Under the pieces are notes generated by a model. It was not told the origin of the DNA. It saw nothing but the letters and a program-made list of their open reading frames with translations, and ran no database searches. From Siphonodentalium dalli (lineage: Eukaryota; Mollusca; Scaphopoda; Gadilida; Siphonodentaliidae): DNA of 64,000 nt. A program made the translations under genes and the position numbers. The stretch spans positions 192,288,052 through 192,352,051 of the forward strand of contig CP136067.1 of NCBI GenBank assembly GCA_032622095.1, read 5' to 3'. Positions 57,429 to 64,000 of this stretch are shown one piece after another (position 1 is the stretch's first letter; each line of letters starts with the position of its first letter).

Positions 57429-58380
57429 TTATATATATAGTGATCATGTGAAGAATATCTAGTTATCACATTGTGTCAACAAGATTGGTGGAGGATGTTA
57501 ATATTTTTAAGCAAATAACCAAATGACCTTCACTATGCAAGTCAGGGGTGTGTTATCATAAACTATGCCAAGAACTATAAACATAATCAATGGAAATATT
57601 TGAGTTATGAAATCGGATAGATTGAGGTTAATCTTATCCAAACTAATGAACTGATAAACACAAAAAAGTCTATAAAAAGCATGTCATTGGATTTAGCAAA
57701 AGGGATACAATAAGTCAGTCCCTAATGTCATGAACCTATTACAACAAGTCTATATATAGCAGAGACCTATATGGGAGTGAATGACCTCTGGCCATCACTG
57801 TCATTTCATTTCTGCAGTAGGGTGAGATCAGATTATAGGAATGTGAGACTTTATATAAACAAACACCGCACACAACCCAGATGCTGACAGGCTTCTCCAG
57901 AGTACAGCTCCATTATTCACTTGTTAATAAACAATTATCCCCAGTGTTATTTGTCTGTCTCCAACAAGCATTGGCTAAAGATTTTCATGTGAAATGACAT
58001 AAAGAGGGAATGTTATCATTATATTTCTTATAGAGTTGTCCACCACTAATGGCTTTGGGCTTACATGTATATGTAAAACAAATGTAGTTTCAACTTTATA
58101 TATTGGATACTCACATGATAATTTATTGATAGCATTATATTAAATGCAACTATTACAATAAGATCTTCATACAGGACATCACACCTAATTAATGTACATG
58201 TATAAAACTATCAAATTGTGTTCATTGAATAACCCTGGTTCAAGAGTATAAGGGTTAATTAATAAAAACCAAAATTCATACAGATGAAGAGAGTGCTAAG
58301 GAAAACCTAGGTACCTTAAGAAATATGAGGTAAATCAGAAGAAACGTATTTTACTTATTGCTTTGGATGGCATGTTTGTG
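57429..58380. other. No gene seen
   Basis: AT-rich intergenic sequence with a degenerate monomer of the about 165-bp family at 57480-57620. Confidence 0.4.
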
Positions 58381-58386
58381 AAAGGG

Positions 58387-58795
58387 TTAATTATTTTCTA
58401 AACCGATCAACCAATCGATACCAAAAAATATACAGGTGAGCCATGTGTCATCATAAACCTGCGTATAAAATATGAGCACAATCGGACAAAACATACATGA
58501 GTTATGGCATCGGATAGAACATGACCAGGTATGGATGGAAAGTGTTAATCATTTCTAAACCGATCAACCGATCGATACCAAAAACTATACAGGTGAGGGG
58601 TGTGTCATTGTAAACATGCACATGCAATTTGAATATGATCCGATAAAATATACTCGCGTAATCGAATCGTATAGCAAGTGTCTACGGACAGACGGACGGC
58701 TAGACAGACGGACGGACGGACGAACGAACGATGGATGGTTGATCCGGACGTCGGCATTGTGTGTACCATACATGGTATGGGTACACATAAAAACC
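58387..58795. repeat. 165-bp monomers ending in (GACG)n microsatellite
   Basis: Two monomers with CCGATCAACCAATCGATACC (58401 and 58559), then GTGTCTACGGACAGACGGAC tetranucleotides and a palindromic CCATACATGG tail, as at 17728-17860. Confidence 0.75.
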
Positions 58796-59580
58796 AATGA
58801 TCACCTCTAATAAATAGCGTCCATGCTTTCGTCGCACACACGCGGTAGACAATAAAGAGCTTTCTCAATTATGAAGTTGTGATCGTTTTCGAGGTATCAT
58901 GGGTGATTTTGTATGTGGTATTGTAACATTTGAATATAAAGAGCGTCCATGTTTCCATTGTCCAAAAGCGGTAGATAATAAAGAACTGATTTGGCTTTTT
59001 CGAGGTACTACATAATGGGTAATTGTTATATGACATGGTGGCATTCGAATATTCGAATGATTGAGAATTTGGAAATAACTTACATAGAACAACAAATGAA
59101 ACACCTAATATATAGTTAATATTATTAAGCTCAGCGTTGTTATAACGTTTGGGAGCTTCTTATGACATAGGTAATGCGATCGTCAGCTGCCATTACCATT
59201 CACGTTGAGTCACCTTTTATAGTGCAAACAATTTCGCCGGTTTGCACCGATGAATAATCGCTGAGTGACTATCAAATTTAGCATTATATATAGTAACACG
59301 GCATGTTATTAATGCAAAAACGACTATCTTATTCGCTAATAATTACATTACTCTATTCATATAAATATATGGTCTGCTATACAATAATGACTTCCAAAGT
59401 GAGCAATGCTGTCTTGATCACTTAAATAACTCATCGCATAGCGATGTAATCTATATATACTCCGCGCACACATAACCCGATTCCGCATTTTAGTATCGGC
59501 TGACTAAACTCCGGCTCCGAATCAGTGTTTTTAATTTGCCCGCCCCACTACTACGTTATCCGTAATATAGTCACGGAAAT

Positions 59581-59762
59581 ATGGTTTCAGACTAGGAAAC
59601 GCCCACGTTTTTACATGCTATGGGTATTATATTTCTTGAATTTGTAAAATTATTTGACATATTATACGCCAATCGCGCGCCACAATATTTTTTAACTCGT
59701 ATTCGAGATACCCTGTAAAAACGAAAGGGACGTAATTCTACTTATTTAGTTCCTTCTAACCT
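59581..59762. repeat. About 180-bp direct repeat, copy 1
   Basis: TTTCAGACTAGGAAACGCCC to TTAGTTCCTTCTAACC; almost identical to 60927-61107. Confidence 0.9.
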
Positions 59763-60655
59763 TAAGAGATGTGCAAACATGACCCTATGTAAACCCTACT
59801 ACCTCTGCGCGAAGCTGTGTTATATCTATGCTAAATAAAACTTATTTTACACATTTCTTTGTTCTCGTTCCCCAGCAATCACGGTTATTTTAACCCCACT
59901 CTATCTGAAGATGGTTGATCTACTGGGGAAATTTTGGTGGAAATTTGTCCATGTCGTTGCCAATGATGGGAATGTCCCTTCCTAAATAAAAGAACTAATA
60001 GTTGGGAATTGATCAGTACTGTCTGCAGTTCAACATAAAAAATTATGGGTGTCTCGGGGTCATCTCATGACGAGATTTGCCATATTTGGGAAAATTCTTA
60101 AAATATGTGGAAATTTTGGTAAAATTTGGTAATTAAACTAACAGAAGATGCCTTTAATGGGCATGAAGCGCATGTATATAGCGGCGTAGACAATACGTGC
60201 AAATCATGTTTCAGACGATAAGCTTAGTTGACCAAAATTGTCCGGGTTTCTGAATAAATAGTTAGATTTTGACACCCCCCCCCCCCTTTGCACCAGGAAG
60301 ATAGGAATTTCCACATGGTCGACAAGTTGGCAGCTGCATGGTTAAAAATACTCGAAGACATCAAGTTTATGCTGATGGTCAGATGTCCACAAATAGATAA
60401 AGATATCGATGTGAGGTTATTTCTCTCTTAAAGTGGCACACCAGATACAGAATAACGATAAATAAATGAAAATATCACTAAGGTTATTAGGTGCAAATAT
60501 TCCCCATTTCCTGAAAAATGGCAATAAAATCCAAATTCTGGCGTAATGTAATGTCTAACTATATATGCTTCGCAAATCAGATCACAATTATGTGATTTTT
60601 CACCACCTTTGTCCATCATAGGCCGAAATACGAAAAATTCGATTTTTCTGCTTTA
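59763..60655. other. No gene seen
   Basis: Between the two direct repeats. Includes a C-run (60277-60287). Small frames are unsupported. Confidence 0.4.
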
Positions 60656-61107
60656 GGTTAGAAGGAACTAAATGTTTTCCATAGGCCACAGTGTTAACGT
60701 TTGACCACGCCCACGCTAAATTTTCGAGTTCCGAAGTGCACGATGCACGCGTTCGTAAAGACCAACCATTTCGGAATCTGTTCGCACATAGGAGTACCTT
60801 TCGAGCCACGCCTATTTAAAAAACCAGCATATGTTTTCCACACTACCCCACTTTTTGCACAGAATTTGACAGTCTGACGAAAGCCATTACACAGCCTCAA
60901 TATCCCACCATTGTTTGGACACGAACGCATTTCAGACTAGGAAACGCCCACGTTTTTACATGCTATGGGTATTATATTTCTTGAATTTGTAAAATTATTT
61001 GACATATTATACGCCAATCGCGCGCCACAATTTTTTTTAACTCGTATTCGAGATACCCTGTAAAAACGAAAGGGACGTAATTCTACTTATTTAGTTCCTT
61101 CTAACCA
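60656..61107. mobile_element. 452-bp TIR MITE
   Basis: Left end GGTTAGAAGGAACTAAAT, right end its complement. Its right-hand 180 bp also exists alone at 59581-59762, so that is probably a truncated second copy. Confidence 0.6.
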
Positions 61108-61851
61108 TATACGAATACCGGTGGCCATCGGAATGGGACTTGGGTCATTTTAATCACAAAATGGAGGGCTTTCCGGTTGCATTTGATAGTTTCTAGACCC
61201 GATAAATCCTTTAAGCGTATGTGCACAGAAACGGTCACATCACTCAAAGACACCGCTGTGTTGAACTTTTTGCCGATAAATCACCTAAAATAGACCAACT
61301 GGCCGTCATTTAACCCTGCACTGGTCCTGTTTTACATCAAATTTGAGAGACTAGCTACATATAATGATGTAGTTCGCTCTTATGGCTCGTCGACAAACCT
61401 CTATATTCCAATTGTGTGTTGACCAGGATGTATAATAAGCTCACTGCGCACGGGGGTGGGGGCGGGTAGTACACAATTTTCAAGAAGGTATGCCGTTTTT
61501 TTGCATCTGGCATTTTCGGGGACCCAGCACCCCCAAATCAGCAGAATTTTTTTTTTTACTCCCTATTTTTAATGCTAATTCTATGCTTAATGTAGACTAA
61601 ACCCCACACTTTAGTGAAGACATTTTCTGTTAAAGTTGACGTCGCCAGTGACGTTGTTGACATAATAGGTTTGTATTGTTCAAGAAATCTTCTGTATTTT
61701 GCTGTATTTCGCACAAATATGTTAGTGTGTGTACAATAAATCATTTTACGACCAATTTATTGCCTGCAAAAATTATCTGCTTGTGATCGTACCCTTATTC
61801 AACATCCATGCACGGAAAAGGAAAACTGGATATTTAGAGACGTTAAGAAGT
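61108..61851. other. Gene A 3' flank, no further gene
   Basis: Downstream of gene A on the minus strand. AATAAA (complement of TTTATT at 61757-61762) lies about 95 bp past the stop and is a plausible polyadenylation signal for gene A. Confidence 0.5.
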
Positions 61852-62033
61852 TTAATGACGCTTGACGGCTCTCAGAAGGAATGGGTGAGGTCCGTGCGTC
61901 ACTCCGAGTGTCCCTTTGGCTGGCGGAGGCGGGCTGCCCTCTGGTGGTAGGATTTCGAACCGCTGCAACAACGCGGAGAGAAAGAGGAAGAGCTCCATCC
62001 TAGCAAGAGATTCCCCAAGACAGATCCTCCGGC
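61852..62033 (-). CDS. CYP2-like P450 gene A, last exon
   Basis: Haem-loop and C-terminal exon of the upstream tandem copy. The acceptor is TTTATTTCCATTCCAG and the reading starts in phase 1 with RRICLG, the haem loop including the cysteine ligand, then the L helix and proline-rich tail to TAA. The 60 residues are identical to those of gene B exon 4. The DNA differs at 8 positions, all third-position or otherwise silent. The rest of gene A lies to the right of the window; the expected preceding exon is not found in the 1.97 kb available, unlike gene B where exon 3 is 1.8 kb away. Confidence 0.93.
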
Positions 62034-62246
62034 CTGGAATGGAAATAAACCAGCGTCATATGTGGATTACCGCCCTGCACCTAATATGTACATTAAAGGG
62101 ATTATATTAACACTGCCATCCAGTAAATATTTCATATATTAATAATATGCAGCTATATTAATCTTCGGACCGAAATATGGACACTGTTACAAAGTACATA
62201 TACCGACGTTTAAGATTGTTTTCTGCTAGAAGCGGGACACGCAAAT

Positions 62247-62519
62247 GTGATGTTAAATAAGCAAACTCTAAAGATATTTCTGAATGGGATGTTAAATAAG
62301 CAAACTCAAAAGATAATTCTGAATGTGATGTTAAATAAGAAAACTCTAAATATAATTCTGAATGTGATGTTAAATAAGCAAACTCTAAAGATAATTCTGA
62401 ATGTGATGTTAAATAAGCAAACTCTAAAGATAATTTTGAATGTGATGTTAAATAAGCAAACTCTAAAGATAATTCTGAATGTGATGTTAAATAAGCAAAC
62501 TCTAAAGATAATTCTGAAT
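62247..62519. repeat. 39-bp minisatellite, 7 copies, in gene A last intron
   Basis: Same unit as 10387-10542 (GTGATGTTAAATAAGCAAAC), expanded to seven exact-length copies. ORFs on both strands here are repeat artefacts. Confidence 0.92.
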
Positions 62520-62529
62520 ATGATGTACA

Positions 62530-63360
62530 TGTATCTCTTCCTTGAACTTTGTTTCGGGGTTATTTATAAACTCATAATTTTTAGTCAGAGAGATCAGTCA
62601 GCATGGCATTTTCAACTGATATTAAAGGGGTATTTATTTATTTTCCATAAATTCCCGGTGATAACAACGATCTAATATCGATAATATATAGAAAATTAAA
62701 TTAGAGTCGAAGATGTATTATGTAAGCGTTCAAGTTAATAGGTTATCTTAAAATCAGTCAATAATTTGATATAAATTTAATTTATGGCTGGAGATAAATT
62801 AAATTAACAATTTCCTTGTACAAGACGTAATCAAAATAATTCACGGACAGTGGATTTTGGCAACGCATGGCACACATGATCGTGTAAAAAATATGTTGAT
62901 ACTCAAGCCACTCGCTGACGAGCGATAATATAGAATGACTTAAATGACTACATGAGACCAGTATGCATATAATATAACATTTATTTGATACATTTGCTTG
63001 AAAACTGTACAAAAATTACTCGATAACGACAATTGGTAATTTCGCATTCCGGCTAATCTGCCATCCGTAACATTACCTTGTACTCAACAGACTTTCAAAT
63101 AATGGAAATCTGGTTACCTTATTCTACGACTCAGAGACTATCGAAACCGACAAAAAAATTTGAGTACAGATCCATTTAAACCAAAGATCAATTTAAACAA
63201 TTACTGTCCATGCCGGTTGGAACATTGCAGCTTAACTAACATCTCCATTGTTGGAACATGTCCAACTTTGGCCTTTTTAGTCTAAAATTTCAAATTGGAA
63301 AGAGTAAAATATTCGAATATTAGTTTAAAACTGACATAAACATGCACATAAAAAAGCAAA
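62530..63360. other. Gene A last intron, partly homologous to gene B intron 3
   Basis: The flanks match gene B (CATGCTGGTTGGAATATT-like at 10652 and 63210). A stretch of about 550 bp (62625-63180) has no counterpart in gene B and looks like an insertion. No gene. Confidence 0.5.
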
Positions 63361-63384
63361 TCCCACTCATATAAAAACCTTTAT

Positions 63385-63935
63385 CTCCTATTTTATTCAT
63401 CCGATCGTATTGCAATTTTTAACGAATTGAGAACATGGTAAATGTAGCACATTGTAGTAGTTAATTATCCAGATTAATTAACCTTCTTCTGACTGTCGCT
63501 TGATTGGAGAAAATAACATTTTCAAAAATCACACTATCAACTTTGATTCTCATCTCAGTGACAGTTTGGTCACCAGGCATGGTTTCCCTCAGTTGCCTCC
63601 AACATAATTATGGAAAGAAATTTCAAGTGAATGCAGTGGATCAGATATGGGGGTGATTCAAAACAATGCTCCTAAATTCCCACAGCGTGACGACTGACCA
63701 AGTTCAAGGCAGCCTACTGCTGTTGTAAGATCGGATACACTAACGTTCGATGCGTCTTCAAGATCGTCAAAGTGGAAAGTGTTATTTTTTTAAATTGTTA
63801 ATTTTCCACTGGCAATCAAGCGACATTCTTCAGAAGGTTAGAAATCCGTCTGGATAATTACATCCCACCATGTTCTGCATTTACCACGATCTCAATTCGT
63901 TCAAAATTTCAGTGCGATCTGGTGAATACCATAGG
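63385..63935. repeat. Inverted repeat of intron sequence
   Basis: 63395-63540 is homologous to gene B intron 3 (11668-11815) and returns inverted and diverged at about 63780-63935 (CAATCAAGCGACATTCTTCA near 63816). Gene B has exon 3 in the place of the loop plus second arm. Confidence 0.7.
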
Positions 63936-64000
63936 AGATACAGGCTATCATATGAGAGGGGACTTACTTTTTTGAGTTATTTATTTGCAATAAATGTTGG

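Noticed and set aside
59581-61107. Small LTR retrotransposon (TRIM) bounded by 180-bp direct repeats
   Set aside because: No TG...CA ends, primer site or polypurine tract; the right copy is part of a TIR element.
62247-62675. 142-codon open frame
   Set aside because: Produced by a 39-bp repeat whose length is divisible by three; the reverse strand is equally open.

Overview
The window is metazoan nuclear DNA. It has AT-rich, intron-dominated sequence, GT-AG spliced exons of a microsomal cytochrome P450 of the CYP2 clan, a Ty3/gypsy-type LTR retrotransposon, a LINE fragment and many DNA-transposon-derived short elements. A marine invertebrate, possibly a mollusc, fits this mixture, but nothing I can read fixes the species. 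I saw no rRNA, tRNA or CRISPR locus and nothing bacterial.

The only clearly functional host genes are tandem CYP2-like P450 genes on the minus strand. Gene A is represented by its last exon (61852-62033); the rest lies beyond the right edge. Gene B is complete. Its four exons (52170-51798, 25285-24770, 12368-11928, 10113-9932) have matching phase-1 junctions and sum to 1512 nt, giving 503 codons plus stop, spread over 42.2 kb. Gene C is represented by a first exon (4536-4163), and its expected splice donor is mutated. The last exons of A and B encode the same 60 residues despite 8 nucleotide differences. The first exons of B and C differ at 10 of 122 residues, 4 of them in a short stretch before the exon end.

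Region by region: 1-9.9 kb is intergenic between B and C and is full of TTAA-flanked palindromic MITEs, a 1.1-kb foldback and a mariner-type MITE. 9.9-12.4 kb holds exons 4 and 3 of gene B, separated by two minisatellites. 12.4-24.8 kb is intron 2, with a 2.0-kb TTAA element, a 2.25-kb TIR element, a degenerate satellite and a 106-bp satellite that carries a palindrome. 25.3-51.8 kb is intron 1. It contains an old ~2.65-kb tandem segmental duplication whose second copy was hit by a 2.66-kb foldback-rich element, a 4.3-kb hAT-like element (itself carrying two head-to-tail Helitron-like elements), a 5'-truncated LINE and a 9.5-kb LTR retrotransposon. Undisturbed paralogous copies serve as empty sites and date the insertions relative to one another. 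52.2-61.8 kb is the A-B intergenic region, with another head-to-tail Helitron-like pair and degenerate satellites. 62-64 kb is the last intron of gene A, homologous to intron 3 of B but with different minisatellite copy numbers.

Functionally, gene B should encode a haem-thiolate monooxygenase anchored in the endoplasmic reticulum. Nothing else in the window looks like a partner of that pathway; the rest is repeat-derived. Exon boundaries were derived by hand from splice consensus, reading frame and family motifs. Element boundaries rest on inverted repeats, target-site duplications and paralogous empty sites that I could see directly.
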